A stretch of DNA of 64,000 nt from Glycomyces algeriensis. Its GTDB lineage: Bacteria; Actinomycetota; Actinomycetes; Mycobacteriales; Micromonosporaceae. Positions within the stretch are counted from its first letter, which is position 1. Each line of letters begins with the position of its first letter. The stretch is taken from assembly GCF_027622855.1 (NCBI RefSeq), contig NZ_JAPZVR010000002.1, positions 229,035-293,034 on the forward strand, in the 5' to 3' direction. Positions 18,655 through 27,570 of this stretch are shown here, piece by piece. Below the pieces are notes generated by a model. It saw nothing but the letters and a program-made list of their open reading frames with translations. It was not told the DNA's origin and searched no databases. The translations under genes were made by a program, and so were the position numbers.

Positions 18655-19835
18655 GCGCCCAGGTGGGGTCGTCGGTCGGGAAGTCGCTGTACCAGTCGCC
18701 GTTCTCGAGCTCGTTCACCGCGGAGCCGACGAGAGCGATCACGAAGATGTAGTACGCGATCCAGGCGATGGTCGCGGCGATCCCGATCCAGCCGAGCACC
18801 ACGCCCGCTGTCGCCATGCCGTCGCCTTGGTCGCCGGTCTCGCGGATCTGGCGCTTCGCGACGGTGCCGAAGATGAGCGCGAGGATGCCGATCGGACTGC
18901 ACACCCCGACGATCCCGCAGATCATCGCCGCGATCGCCATGCCGTTCGTGGGCCGCGGCGGCACGTACGGCGGGTACCCGTAGGGCTGCGGCGGGTACGG
19001 CACGTACGGCGGCTGGGCGGGCTGCTGGTACGGCTGCTGATATGGCTGCTGCGGGTCCTGTGGCTGGGAGTACGGGTCGGGCATGGTCATCGGGGGCACC
19101 TCTCAGAATGAACTGCCACCAGCTTAAGCGCTCGGAGCCAGTGCTCTGTGCCCCCGCGTCCGCCGTCTCGGGCGCGGTGCCTTCACGTAGGGCCCGTTCG
19201 CGGTCGAGGAGTGGCGCGAGCGCCCACCAGGTGAAGACGGCGACGGCCGCGCCGGTGGCCGAGCCCGCGAGCGTGTCGGTCAGCCAGTGGGCGTGCTGCC
19301 AGTTCCTGGAGACGATCATGGCGCAGGTGAGCACGACCGCGACCGGCCACCAGCGCCGCAGGTGCCGGGCCGGGACCAGGAGCACGGCGATGACGACCAC
19401 GAGCGCGGCCATCCGGGAGCTGTGCCCTGACGGGAACGCCCATGAGTCGGTGTCCACCATGATGTCGGCCGGGCGCGGGCGTTCGCCCACGGCCTTGCCC
19501 ACGTCGGTGATGAGCTTCGTCGCCGTGAGCACCGCGCAGGCGTAGACGGCCGAGCGCCAGCGCCGCACGAGGAGCAGCGCGACCACGCCGACCGCGAAGA
19601 GGACCAGGCCGAGCTCGCCCCCGAGGAAGTCGAAGAACGCCGCGACGTGCCACGCCGGGCTGTCGACGGGGCTGCCGACGAGGCCGTTCCACCAGTCGTC
19701 GAGGCCCTGCCACGGCGGCCCGGTCGGGTCGGTGCGCACCCAGATCGCGTCGCCGAGCACCGCGAGCGGCACGGCGATCGAGAGGATCAGGAGCAGCCGC
19801 GACCGCGGGAAGCCGTTGGGAGTCATGCGCGGCAT
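18570..19835 (-). CDS. PAP2-family phosphatase; frame fails to stop at the expected place
   Basis: Membrane phosphatase of the type-2 phosphatidic acid phosphatase superfamily. All three motifs are present: KAVGERPRP (about 114-122), FPSGHSS (about 134-140) and SRNWQHAHWLTD (about 176-187), between five or six TM helices. The protein-like part ends near residue 240 (about position 19120). The frame then stays open to 18570, fully overlapping the DUF4190 gene, where the translation is Arg/Ala-rich shadow. A TTA codon, rare in such GC-rich genomes, lies in this frame at 19127-19125, and one base over is a TAA (19126-19124). A frameshift, real or a sequence error, that ends the gene at 19124 is likely. 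ATG 19835 or 19826 starts it. Confidence 0.75.
   Translation of the reverse strand: MPRMTPNGFPRSRLLLILSIAVPLAVLGDAIWVRTDPTGPPWQGLDDWWNGLVGSPVDSPAWHVAAFFDFLGGELGLVLFAVGVVALLLVRRWRSAVYACAVLTATKLITDVGKAVGERPRPADIMVDTDSWAFPSGHSSRMAALVVVIAVLLVPARHLRRWWPVAVVLTCAMIVSRNWQHAHWLTDTLAGSATGAAVAVFTWWALAPLLDRERALREGTAPETADAGAQSTGSERLSWWQFILRGAPDDHARPVLPATGPAAAISAAVPAARPAAVRAVPAAALRVPAVRAAAAHERHGDRGDDLRDRRGVQSDRHPRAHLRHRREAPDPRDRRPRRRHGDSGRGARLDRDRRDHRLDRVLHLRDRSRRLRGERARERRLVQRLPDRRPHLGAQAARVLTYVTTAVFAAARTANASAANG
18635..19090 (-). CDS. DUF4190 membrane protein with Pro/Tyr/Gln-rich N-terminus
   Basis: 151 residues from ATG 19090, which has GAGAGG 7 bases upstream; the GTG at 19099 overlaps that site. The first 50 residues are low-complexity Pro-Tyr-Gln with PYQQPYQQP repeats. 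They are followed by the DUF4190 double-glycine helix hairpin (NGMAIAAMICGIVGVCSPIGI, then IFGTVAKRQIRETG and a second TM pair). Such proteins are common, abundant and poorly understood in actinomycetes. The upstream PAP2 frame runs through this whole gene in another phase. Confidence 0.85.
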   Translation of the reverse strand: MTMPDPYSQPQDPQQPYQQPYQQPAQPPYVPYPPQPYGYPPYVPPRPTNGMAIAAMICGIVGVCSPIGILALIFGTVAKRQIRETGDQGDGMATAGVVLGWIGIAATIAWIAYYIFVIALVGSAVNELENGDWYSDFPTDDPTWALRLLGF

Positions 19836-19849
19836 CGTATCCGAGCCGC

Positions 19850-21445
19850 TCAGCACCAGGGCCAGTCGCACGGTTCTGAAGTCGAGGGCTCCGGTTCGGG
19901 CTCCTCCGAGGTCGTGGGTTCGGGTTCGGGTTCGGACGAGGTGGGGTCGGGCTCGGGTTCGGGTTCTTCGGTCGTGTCGTCGGGCGAGGGCGAGTCGGAG
20001 GCGCTCGGGGAGGCGGAGGCGTCCTCGCCGCAGCCTTCGGCGTCGGGGTTGGCCTCGCAGTACGCGCTGTCGGGGTCGATCTGGCCGTCGTCGCCGACGA
20101 TGTCCTCGGTGAGGTCCTCGCCTTCGCCGGAGGCGCCGGGCAGCTGCTCGGCGGCGTAGTCGTTCGTCTCGATGGCGGTGTCGATCACACTGCGCCACAG
20201 GGGTACTCCGCCGTCGGCGGCGGCTTCGCCGTTGGCCCAGGCGGCGACGCTCAGCTGCGGTATCGCGCCGACGAACCAGGCCTGGGTGGTCTCCCCGTGG
20301 TAGTCGGCGCCCGCGCCGAAGAAGTCGCGGTCCTCGATCGCCTGGGCTTCGCCGAGGCCGAGGAATTGCAGGTCCTGGGCGGTGGTGTCGGCGAGGGCCT
20401 GGTTGGTGGCGATCTCCTGCCCGGGCGGGACCTCGTCGTCGCCGTCGTCGATGACGCGTTCGATGAAGTGGGTGTCGGCCTGGAGGCCGCCGGCGGCGAT
20501 GGTGGCGTAGACGCCCGCCATGTCGGCGACGCTCACGGGGTAGGTGCCGAAGTCGGCGGCGCTGAGCCCGCCGTACTCCCCTGTGCTCAGGTCGTAGACG
20601 GTGCCTTCGCCGTCGGCGATGGTGTTGAGCCCCATGCGGTGCGCGGTGTCGAGCACGGCCTGGACGCCGTACTTCCCGGCGACGGCGTCCATGGCGGCGG
20701 TCCGCGACTCCTGGACGGCTTCGGCGAGGGTGACGTCGGTCGTCTCGTCGCTCCACCAGGACTCGATGGAGGCGCCGCCTTCGAGCGCGGTGGCGGCGGT
20801 GATCATGTCGAACACGGAGGACGGCGGGTGCGGCGCGGCGGCGCCGACCTGGTCGGTGCCGGAGGGGCCCTCGGCGCCGTAGTAGCAGCGCACCGCGCCC
20901 GTACCGGGTTCGACGGCGACGACGCCGGCCTCGCCGGGGGTCTGCTCGGCGGCCTCTTGGAGGGCCTGGTCGAGGGTGAGGACGACGCGGAGGCCGTCGG
21001 GCCGGGCGGCCTCGTCGTAGAGCTGCTCGGGGGTGAGGCCGTAGCGCGCCTCGAGTTCGGCGTTGATCTGCTCGACCAGCGAGGGGTGCCGGTCGGCGAA
21101 GTCGGCGGGGAGGGCCTGGCCGCCCGCGTAGAGGTAGGCGGCGTCCTCCTGGTCGGCGCCGCCCGCGCCGCCGTCGGGGAGGTTGGCGAGCACGATCGAG
21201 ACGCCGATGGCGATCACGAGGCCCACGGCGCCCGCGACGGCCAGACGGGTCCGATCGAGCCGCAGGAGGCCGTGGAAGACGTGCGGATCGACCTTGATGG
21301 CCGAGAAGACGTTCGTGGCGTCCTTGCGCCGCGAGCCGTTGTAGGACGCGCCGGCGGTTCCGGCTCTGTGGCTGCCGGCCAGCGCGTCCTGCGAGCCGGT
21401 CCGCCTCCGCCGCCCACCGACGCGAGAGGGGTTCCCGTTATTCAC
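19850..21445 (-). CDS. penicillin-binding-protein-like pseudoenzyme with acidic Pro-rich tail
   Basis: 531 residues: cytosolic basic N-terminus, one TM (about 68-88), then a transpeptidase-like domain and no glycosyltransferase. The landmarks of class-A/B PBPs align (VVAVEPGTGAVRCYYG, TAHRMGLN, VSVADMAGVYATIAAGG, QAWFVGAIPQLSVAAW). The three catalytic motifs do not: SxxK is SVFD (210-213), SxN is SRT (247-249), and the KTG position reads HGE (383-385). From about residue 445 it is a Glu-Pro-Ser/Thr repeat tail, ending in CDWPWC. GTG start with AAGG 8 bases upstream. Probably a surface scaffold or sensor rather than an enzyme. Confidence 0.8.
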   Translation of the reverse strand: MNNGNPSRVGGRRRRTGSQDALAGSHRAGTAGASYNGSRRKDATNVFSAIKVDPHVFHGLLRLDRTRLAVAGAVGLVIAIGVSIVLANLPDGGAGGADQEDAAYLYAGGQALPADFADRHPSLVEQINAELEARYGLTPEQLYDEAARPDGLRVVLTLDQALQEAAEQTPGEAGVVAVEPGTGAVRCYYGAEGPSGTDQVGAAAPHPPSSVFDMITAATALEGGASIESWWSDETTDVTLAEAVQESRTAAMDAVAGKYGVQAVLDTAHRMGLNTIADGEGTVYDLSTGEYGGLSAADFGTYPVSVADMAGVYATIAAGGLQADTHFIERVIDDGDDEVPPGQEIATNQALADTTAQDLQFLGLGEAQAIEDRDFFGAGADYHGETTQAWFVGAIPQLSVAAWANGEAAADGGVPLWRSVIDTAIETNDYAAEQLPGASGEGEDLTEDIVGDDGQIDPDSAYCEANPDAEGCGEDASASPSASDSPSPDDTTEEPEPEPDPTSSEPEPEPTTSEEPEPEPSTSEPCDWPWC

Positions 21446-21530
21446 AACACGTACCTTAAAAGGCGCGGACCATGCCCTAACCCCCGGCTCAGCGCTAACT
21501 GCGCGTAACCATCCGATTTGGACATGTAAA

Positions 21531-21566
21531 TGGGGCGCACCGTCACTCCTGTGACAATGCGCCCCA
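21531..21566 (-). terminator. terminator hairpin after pheT
   Basis: Outer stem TGGGGCGCA with TGCGCCCCA and inner stem GTCAC with GTGAC around a 4-nt loop, 39 bases after the pheT stop on the minus strand. Confidence 0.75.
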
Positions 21567-21604
21567 AGGCGTTCGAGCAGGTCATCCGCGCTCGGCTGCG
21601 CCGA

Positions 21605-24115
21605 TCAGACGCGGATCGCGGCACCGAACCGCTCGGCCGCGACCGCCACGGCGGCGTCGCGCACGGCCACGCCCTCCTCGTTCGTCAGCGTCCGGTCGGC
21701 TGCACGCAGCTCCAGCTTGAACGCGAGCGACTTCTTGCCCTCGCCGAGCTTCGCGTCTCGGTAGACGTCGAAGAGCCGCAGCGAGTCGAGCAGTTCGCCC
21801 GCGCCTTCCCGCAGGGCCGCCTCGACCTCGCCGGCCGGGACCGGCTCGGCGACCACGATCGCCACGTCGATGAGCGTGGCCGGGAAGTGCGAGATCACCG
21901 GCGCGGGCGCCAGGTCCGGCAGCGGCAGGGCCGTCAGGTCCAGCTCCATCGCGGCGGTGCGCCGGGGCAGGCCCAGGCGCTCGCAGACCTCCGGATGCAG
22001 TTCGCCGGCGTGGCCGACGGGAATGCCGCCCACGCGCAGCTCCGCGCACCGGCCGGGGTGCCACGGTGCGGCCTCCCCTTGGGAGACTTCGAGGTGCACG
22101 CCCGATGCGGCGGCCACGACCTCGGCGGCCTCGACCGCGTCGGCCCAGTCGACCGCGCGTCCGGGCGCGTCGACGCCGGCGGGCACGGCCTGGCCGCACA
22201 GCACGGCCGCGACATGGCGCGGCTGCACCGGCAGCCGCCGGATCGCGGCGGCGATGGCCTCGTCCTCGGGCCGCTTGGAGACGGGCAGCTCGACCACTTC
22301 GAGGTCGCTCCAGCCCTCGGCGGGCTGGAAGACCAGGCCCTCCTCGAAGACCGCGAGGTCCTTCGCACCGCGCGCCAGGTTGATGCGGACGGCGTTCACC
22401 AGGCTCGCGAGCACGGTGGTGCGCAGCAGCGGCGCGGCGTCGTCGAGCGGGTTGAGCACCGCCACGGCCTCGCGCTGCGGGTCCTTCTCGTCCAGGCCCA
22501 GCTCGTCGGCGCGGTCGCGCGAGACGAACGGGAACGTGTAGGTCTCGGTGAACCCGTTGTCCGCCAAGGCCCGCGCCACGCGGCGGCGGCGCCGCTGCGA
22601 GGAGGTCAGGCCGGTCCCGGCGATCGCGCGCGGGATGCTCGAGGGGATGTGGCCGTAGCCGTGGAGACGGGCCACCTCCTCTACGAGGTCGGCCGGGTCG
22701 GTCAGGTCGGGGCGCCAGGAGGCGGGCACCACGGTGAGGACGTCGCCGCCCTCCACAGTGCCCTCCTTGACGATCCCGCCGACGACCTCGCAGCCGGCCG
22801 CTTCGAGTATCGCCACGATCAGGTCGCGGCCGTAGTCCACGCCCACGGTGCGCGAGGGCAGGTCCACGGGCATGACGATCGGCGTGATCGGCTCCCGGTT
22901 GTCGATGTCGGCCACGGCGTCCACAAGGGTCCCGCCGCCGTACTCGACCAGGAGGTCGGCCGCGCGTTGGGCGGCGAGCAGCGTGATGCCTGAGTCCGCG
23001 CCGCGCTCGTAGCGCTTGGAGGCCTCGGAGGTGAGCTTGTGCCGCCGCGAGGTGCGGGCGATCGAGGTCGGGTTCCAGTGCGCCGCTTCGATGAGCACGT
23101 TGCGCGTGTTCGGCCCGACCTCGGAGGTCTGGCCGCCCATGACGCCGGCGAGCGAGAGCGGGCCGGTGCCGTCGGTGATGACCATGTCCTCGGGGTCGAG
23201 CTTGCGCACCACGTCGTCGAGGGTCTTCAGGGTCTCGCCCGGCTTCGCCCGGCGCACGACCATGACGTCCTCGAGCGCGTCGCGGTCGAAGGCGTGCAGC
23301 GGGTGCCCCAGTTCGAGCATGAGGTAGTTCGTGACGTCCACGGCGAGGCCCAGCGGGCGCATCCCGGCCTGGGTGAGCCGCTTGGCCATCCACTCCGGCG
23401 ACTCGGCGTTGGCGTCCACGTCGCGCACCTCGCGCAGCGTGAAGCGCGTGCAGCCGTCGGTCTCGACCCGCACCGGGTAGGGCGGGTGCTCGGTCGCGGC
23501 GGGCTCGGCGGCCTTCGCGGCCGGGTCGGTGAACGCGACGCCAAGGCGGTGCGCGACCTCGCGGGCGATGCCGCGCACGGAGAAGCAGTAGCCCATGTCG
23601 GGGGTGATCGCCAGCTCGAACACGACATCGTCGAGGCCGACGACCGGGCGCGCGTCCTCACCGACCGTGACACTGTCGTGAACGGCACTGTCGAGGACGA
23701 TGATGCCCTCGTGGTCGTCGGAGACGCCGAGTTCTCGGGCCGAGCAGATCATGCCGTCCGAGAGGCGGCCGTAGGTCTTGCGCGAACCGATCTTGAAGCC
23801 GCCGGGCAGTTCGGCGCCGGGCAGTGCCACGACGACGAGGTCGCCTTCGGCGAAGTTCCGCGCGCCGCAGATGACCGAGCGCGGCTCGGCCTCGCCGACC
23901 TCGACCCAGCAGTGGCGGATCGGCTTCTTGAACTCGGTCAGCTCCTCGATGGAGGCGACGCGGCCGACCACGAGCGGGCCGGTCACGCGGCCGCGCAGGT
24001 CGTCGACCTCTTCGACCTCGAGCCCGGCCTCGACCAGGGCGGCGTCGAGCGCCGCCGTGGACAGGTCGGCGGGCAGGGCGGCGTACTCGGCGAGCCAGGA
24101 AACGGGAATCCTCAT
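21605..24115 (-). CDS. pheT: phenylalanine-tRNA ligase beta subunit
   Basis: 836 residues, full bacterial length. It forms the alpha2-beta2 enzyme with PheS. Domains in order: N-terminal tRNA-binding/EMAP-like OB fold (about 40-150, GARNFAEGDLVVVALPGAELPG), B3/B4 editing region (about 215-370, with LELGHPLHAFD), B5 helix-turn-helix-like domain (about 405-480), the catalytic-like core, and a C-terminal anticodon-binding FDX-ACB domain (last 95 residues). It starts 3 bases after the pheS stop. The last gene of the infC to pheT block. Confidence 0.97.
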   Translation of the reverse strand: MRIPVSWLAEYAALPADLSTAALDAALVEAGLEVEEVDDLRGRVTGPLVVGRVASIEELTEFKKPIRHCWVEVGEAEPRSVICGARNFAEGDLVVVALPGAELPGGFKIGSRKTYGRLSDGMICSARELGVSDDHEGIIVLDSAVHDSVTVGEDARPVVGLDDVVFELAITPDMGYCFSVRGIAREVAHRLGVAFTDPAAKAAEPAATEHPPYPVRVETDGCTRFTLREVRDVDANAESPEWMAKRLTQAGMRPLGLAVDVTNYLMLELGHPLHAFDRDALEDVMVVRRAKPGETLKTLDDVVRKLDPEDMVITDGTGPLSLAGVMGGQTSEVGPNTRNVLIEAAHWNPTSIARTSRRHKLTSEASKRYERGADSGITLLAAQRAADLLVEYGGGTLVDAVADIDNREPITPIVMPVDLPSRTVGVDYGRDLIVAILEAAGCEVVGGIVKEGTVEGGDVLTVVPASWRPDLTDPADLVEEVARLHGYGHIPSSIPRAIAGTGLTSSQRRRRRVARALADNGFTETYTFPFVSRDRADELGLDEKDPQREAVAVLNPLDDAAPLLRTTVLASLVNAVRINLARGAKDLAVFEEGLVFQPAEGWSDLEVVELPVSKRPEDEAIAAAIRRLPVQPRHVAAVLCGQAVPAGVDAPGRAVDWADAVEAAEVVAAASGVHLEVSQGEAAPWHPGRCAELRVGGIPVGHAGELHPEVCERLGLPRRTAAMELDLTALPLPDLAPAPVISHFPATLIDVAIVVAEPVPAGEVEAALREGAGELLDSLRLFDVYRDAKLGEGKKSLAFKLELRAADRTLTNEEGVAVRDAAVAVAAERFGAAIRV

Positions 24116-24118
24116 CGT

Positions 24119-25186
24119 CTACTCCTCCACCTTCAGCCCGGCGGGGAACCGGACGTCGCCGTCGATGATGTCGCGCAGGTCGGTGATGCCGTGGCGCAGC
24201 ATGAGCGCGCGCTCCACGCCCATCCCGAACGCGAAGCCCGAGTACACGTCGGGGTCGATGCCGCAGGCGCGCAGCACGCGCGGGTTGACCATGCCGCAGC
24301 CGCCCCACTCGATCCAGCGCGGCCCGTCCTTGTGCGCGGCGAACCAGACGTCGACCTCGGCGCTCGGCTCGGTGAACGGGAAGTACGAGGGGCGCAGGCG
24401 CGTGATCGCCTCGGCCCCGAAGACCGACTTCGCGAAGTGGTCGAGGGTGCCCTTGAGGTCGGCCATGGTGATGCCCTTGTCGACCACGAGGCCCTCGGTC
24501 TGGTGGAACACCGGCGAGTGCGTCGCGTCGACCTCGTCGGTGCGGTACACGCGGCCGGGCGCGACCGTGTAGATCGGCGGCTCCTGCGTGAGCATCGTGT
24601 GGATCTGCACCGTGGAGGTGTGCGTGCGCAGCACCATGTTCGAGCCGTACCCGCCCTTGCCGTCGGCGATGTGGAACGTGTCCATCATGGTCCGGGCCGG
24701 GTGGTCGGGGTGGATGTTGAGCGCGTCGAAGTTGAACCACTCGAGTTCGACCTCGGGGCCTTCGCCGATCTCGTAGCCCATCGCGACGAACAGGTCGGCG
24801 ATGCGGTCCATCTGGACGTTGATCGGGTGGCGCGCGCCTTCGCGGCGGCGCGGCGTGCGGGCCGTGACGTCGACGGTCTCCTCACGGAGGATCCGGGCCG
24901 CCTCGGCGGCCTTCAGGATCTCCTCGCGGGCCTCGAACAGGCCGGTGATCTCGGTGCGGGCGGCGTTCACGTTGCGGCCGGCCTCACCGCGCTCCTTGCC
25001 CGGGATCGAACCGATCGCCCTGCGGGCCAAGGAAACCGGGGCCTTGTCGCCGAGCGTGGCGGACTTGGCGGCGGCGAGTTCCCCGAGGTCGGAGGCGGCG
25101 GCGATGATCGCGGCGGCGTCCTTGACGGCCCCGGCGAGGGCCTCGGGCTGGAGCAGGCCAGCCTCGTTCTCAATGTCTGTGCTCAT
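24119..25186 (-). CDS. pheS: phenylalanine-tRNA ligase alpha subunit
   Basis: 355 residues, class-II catalytic subunit. An N-terminal coiled coil (about 1-95) is followed by motif 2 region TSTVQIHTML, motif 3 GFAFGMGVERALMLRHGI and the GGCGMVNPRVL segment. ATG 25186 has AGGAGA about 7 bases upstream and overlaps the stop of the TrmH-like gene as ATGA, so translation may be coupled. Confidence 0.97.
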   Translation of the reverse strand: MSTDIENEAGLLQPEALAGAVKDAAAIIAAASDLGELAAAKSATLGDKAPVSLARRAIGSIPGKERGEAGRNVNAARTEITGLFEAREEILKAAEAARILREETVDVTARTPRRREGARHPINVQMDRIADLFVAMGYEIGEGPEVELEWFNFDALNIHPDHPARTMMDTFHIADGKGGYGSNMVLRTHTSTVQIHTMLTQEPPIYTVAPGRVYRTDEVDATHSPVFHQTEGLVVDKGITMADLKGTLDHFAKSVFGAEAITRLRPSYFPFTEPSAEVDVWFAAHKDGPRWIEWGGCGMVNPRVLRACGIDPDVYSGFAFGMGVERALMLRHGITDLRDIIDGDVRFPAGLKVEE

Positions 25187-26139
25187 ACGTCTTTCTCCTG
25201 GCGGGACCTAAAGGAGTCTAGAAAAGGCAGGCGGCTCGGCCGCAGCCCGCTAGGGAAGACGTGGACGACTAACGCCACAGCCCGCACCCGGCGGGCTGGA
25301 TAAATTCGCGAGAGCCGATTGACATGACACCAGTCTAACTTTCGTCGCTGTGCGGCCGCACTGGCATATAGGCACACCCCGGCGGCGACTGCGAGGTTCA
25401 AGCTCTCGGCCTTGCCCCAGATCGGGACGCCGACCTTGCGGTGCGCCAGGGCGGCGGTGGCCTCGTCGAGGCCGTGGGCCTCGGAGCCGAACAGCCAGAC
25501 CGTGGGCGCGTCCAGGTCCCCTGCGCCGTCGAGGGCGTACAGGTCGTCGCCGTCGGCGGCGGCCGCGAGGATCTGGGCGTGCGGGAACAGGTCGAGCGCG
25601 TCGGCCGTGTCGGCGGCCCGGACCACCGGCAGGTGGAACAGGCTCCCGGCGGAGGACCGCACGCATTTGCCGTTGTACGGGTCGACCGAGTCGGTCGCGA
25701 AGACCACGCAGTCGGCCCCGGCCGCGTCGGCGGCGCGCAGCACCGTGCCGGCGTTGCCGGGGTCGGTGATGCCGTGGAGCACCGCGACCAAGGCCCCCTC
25801 AGCAGGGAGGGACTGGTCGAGGAACCTGCAGACCGCGACGAGCCCCTGCGGGGTCACGGTCTCGGCCAGCGCGGCCAGGCCGTCGTCGGTGCAGGCGTGC
25901 ACGTGGGCGCCCGCACTGAGGGCGGCGTCGATCAGGTCCGAGTGGCGCGTGTCGGCGTCGAGGTCGTAGAAGAGGTCTTCCACCACTCCGGCGCCGATGG
26001 CTTCGCGGACGGCCTGCGGCCCTTCGGCGAGGAACCGCTCGGCCTTGTCGCGGGCGCGGCGGCGCTGCAGCTTCCGGGCATTGACGACCCGGGACGACCG
26101 CGCGGTGAGCGCGTCCGTCCCGGGTGGGTCAAGCTGCAT
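25183..26139 (-). CDS. TrmH/SpoU-family RNA 2'-O-methyltransferase
   Basis: 318 residues. N-terminal substrate-binding domain (about 15-100), then the SPOUT knot with motif 1 HGITDPGNAGTVLRAADA, motif 2 VWLFGSEAHGLDE and motif 3 VGVPIWGKAESLNLAVAA. Orthologues in this position act on 23S rRNA. ATG 26139 follows the rplT TAG with no gap. The last 50 or so residues (after YASAAAQRR) are an unusual basic extension that runs to a 4-nt overlap with pheS; most family members end at about that Arg. The DNA under the extension holds a 7-bp hairpin (25278-25296). Confidence 0.9.
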   Translation of the reverse strand: MQLDPPGTDALTARSSRVVNARKLQRRRARDKAERFLAEGPQAVREAIGAGVVEDLFYDLDADTRHSDLIDAALSAGAHVHACTDDGLAALAETVTPQGLVAVCRFLDQSLPAEGALVAVLHGITDPGNAGTVLRAADAAGADCVVFATDSVDPYNGKCVRSSAGSLFHLPVVRAADTADALDLFPHAQILAAAADGDDLYALDGAGDLDAPTVWLFGSEAHGLDEATAALAHRKVGVPIWGKAESLNLAVAAGVCLYASAAAQRRKLDWCHVNRLSRIYPARRVRAVALVVHVFPSGLRPSRLPFLDSFRSRQEKDV

Positions 26140-26523
26140 CTACTGCTCGGCGGGGGCGTTGACGTCCGCGGGGAGGGCCTGGCGGGCGACCTCGACGAGG
26201 GCGGTGAACGCCGCCGCGTCGTTGACGGCCAGCTCGGCGAGGATCTTGCGGTCGACCTCGACCTCGGCGAGGGACAGGCCCTGCATGAAGCGGTTGTAGG
26301 TGATGCCGTTCGCGCGGGCGGCCGCGTTGATGCGGGTGATCCACAGCTTGCGGAACTCGCGCTTGCGGTTCTTGCGGTCGCGGTACGAGTACGTGTACGA
26401 GTGGAGCAGCTGCTCCTTGGCCTTGCGGTACAGGCGCGAGCGCTGCCCGCGGTAGCCCTTGGCCTCTTCGAGTACGACGCGGCGCTTCTTCTTGGCGTTC
26501 ACCGAACGCTTGACGCGTGCCAC
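26140..26523 (-). CDS. rplT: 50S ribosomal protein L20
   Basis: 127 residues, basic N-terminal half ([14 protein letters not shown]) and conserved [37 protein letters not shown] and [12 protein letters not shown]. An early-assembly large-subunit protein. In several bacteria it represses its own operon by binding the leader. It ends directly at the TrmH start. Confidence 0.98.
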   Translation of the reverse strand: MARVKRSVNAKKKRRVVLEEAKGYRGQRSRLYRKAKEQLLHSYTYSYRDRKNRKREFRKLWITRINAAARANGITYNRFMQGLSLAEVEVDRKILAELAVNDAAAFTALVEVARQALPADVNAPAEQ

Positions 26524-26572
26524 AGTTCAGTCTCCTTGCGTTTAAAGCGGATGGGTGGTCAAACGGAGTGGG

Positions 26573-26767
26573 CTAGAGGCCCAGCAGCTTCCGGACCTGC
26601 TTCTGGTCGGCGGGGGCGACTTCGCCGCGGCCCTGCTGCTCGCGCTTGAACCGACCGCTCTTGTGCTCCATGAGGTGGTTCTTGCCGGCCTTGCGGCGCA
26701 TCAGCTTGCCGGAGCCGGTCACCTTGAACCGCTTCTTGGCACCGCTGTGGGTCTTCATCTTCGGCAT
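26573..26767 (-). CDS. rpmI: 50S ribosomal protein L35
   Basis: 64 residues, starting [20 protein letters not shown] and continuing with the family [13 protein letters not shown]-like segment. Standard partner of infC and rplT. Co-transcribed with both. Confidence 0.98.
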   Translation of the reverse strand: MPKMKTHSGAKKRFKVTGSGKLMRRKAGKNHLMEHKSGRFKREQQGRGEVAPADQKQVRKLLGL

Positions 26768-26850
26768 CGTGCTTCTCCTCTGTGTTCAATGCCGGTCGGG
26801 GCGGGCGCGCTGGGGCGCCCGCGTCCGGCCGGTGAGTCAGGTGCTCGGGG

Positions 26851-27570
26851 TCAGGCCTCGGGCTGCTTCTCGGCAGGCTCCGTGGCAGGCGCCTCGGCGG
26901 GCGTCTCCGCAGGGGCCTCGGCCGCGACTTCCGCGGGAGCCTCAGCCGGAGTCTCCTCGGGGGCCGCCTCCGGGGCCGCTTCGGCCTGCTCGGCGTCGCC
27001 GCCGCCGCGGCTCTTGCGTCCGCCACCGCTGCCGCCGCTGTTGCTCTTGATGATCTCGCCCTTGGGGCGGATCGGAGCGACGACCATGATCATGTTGCGG
27101 CCGTCCTGCTTCGCGGCCGATTCGATGATCGCGAGGTCGGACAGCTCTTCCGCGAGCTTGTCCAGCAGGCGCCGGCCGAGCTCAGGGCGCGACTGCTCGC
27201 GACCGCGGAACATGATGGTGATCTTGACCTTGTCCCCGGCCGTGAGGAACCGCACGATGTGACCCTTTTTGGTCTCGTAGTCGTGCTTGTCGATCTTCGG
27301 CCGGAGCTTCATCTCTTTGATGACGGTCTGCTGCTGGTTGCGGCGGGAAGCACGGGCCTTCTGGGCGGACTCGTACTTGTACTTGCCGTAGTCCATGAGC
27401 TTGCAGACCGGCGGACGGGCGGTGGGTGCGACTTCGACCAGGTCCAGGTCGACGTCGGCGGCCAGTTGCAGGGCTTTGTCGATCGACACGATGCCGACCT
27501 GTTCCCCTGCCGGGCCGACCAGGCGCACTTCCTTGGTCCGAATCTGGTCGTTAATACGCAGATCGCTGAT
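26851..27570 (-). CDS. infC: translation initiation factor IF-3, probable AUC start
   Basis: 239 residues from ATC at 27570-27568. This start is chosen because AAGGAGG ends 4 bases upstream and the canonical IF-3 N-terminus ([10 protein letters not shown]) begins at once. An in-frame ATG at 27609 would add 13 residues encoded by the Shine-Dalgarno region itself. The N domain runs to about residue 75, then the linker, then the C domain ([31 protein letters not shown]). After about residue 175 there is a Gly/Ser stretch and a long Ala-Glu-Pro tail (about 50 residues) not found in E. coli IF-3. Non-AUG infC starts let IF-3 limit its own synthesis. Confidence 0.93.
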   Translation of the reverse strand: MSDLRINDQIRTKEVRLVGPAGEQVGIVSIDKALQLAADVDLDLVEVAPTARPPVCKLMDYGKYKYESAQKARASRRNQQQTVIKEMKLRPKIDKHDYETKKGHIVRFLTAGDKVKITIMFRGREQSRPELGRRLLDKLAEELSDLAIIESAAKQDGRNMIMVVAPIRPKGEIIKSNSGGSGGGRKSRGGGDAEQAEAAPEAAPEETPAEAPAEVAAEAPAETPAEAPATEPAEKQPEA

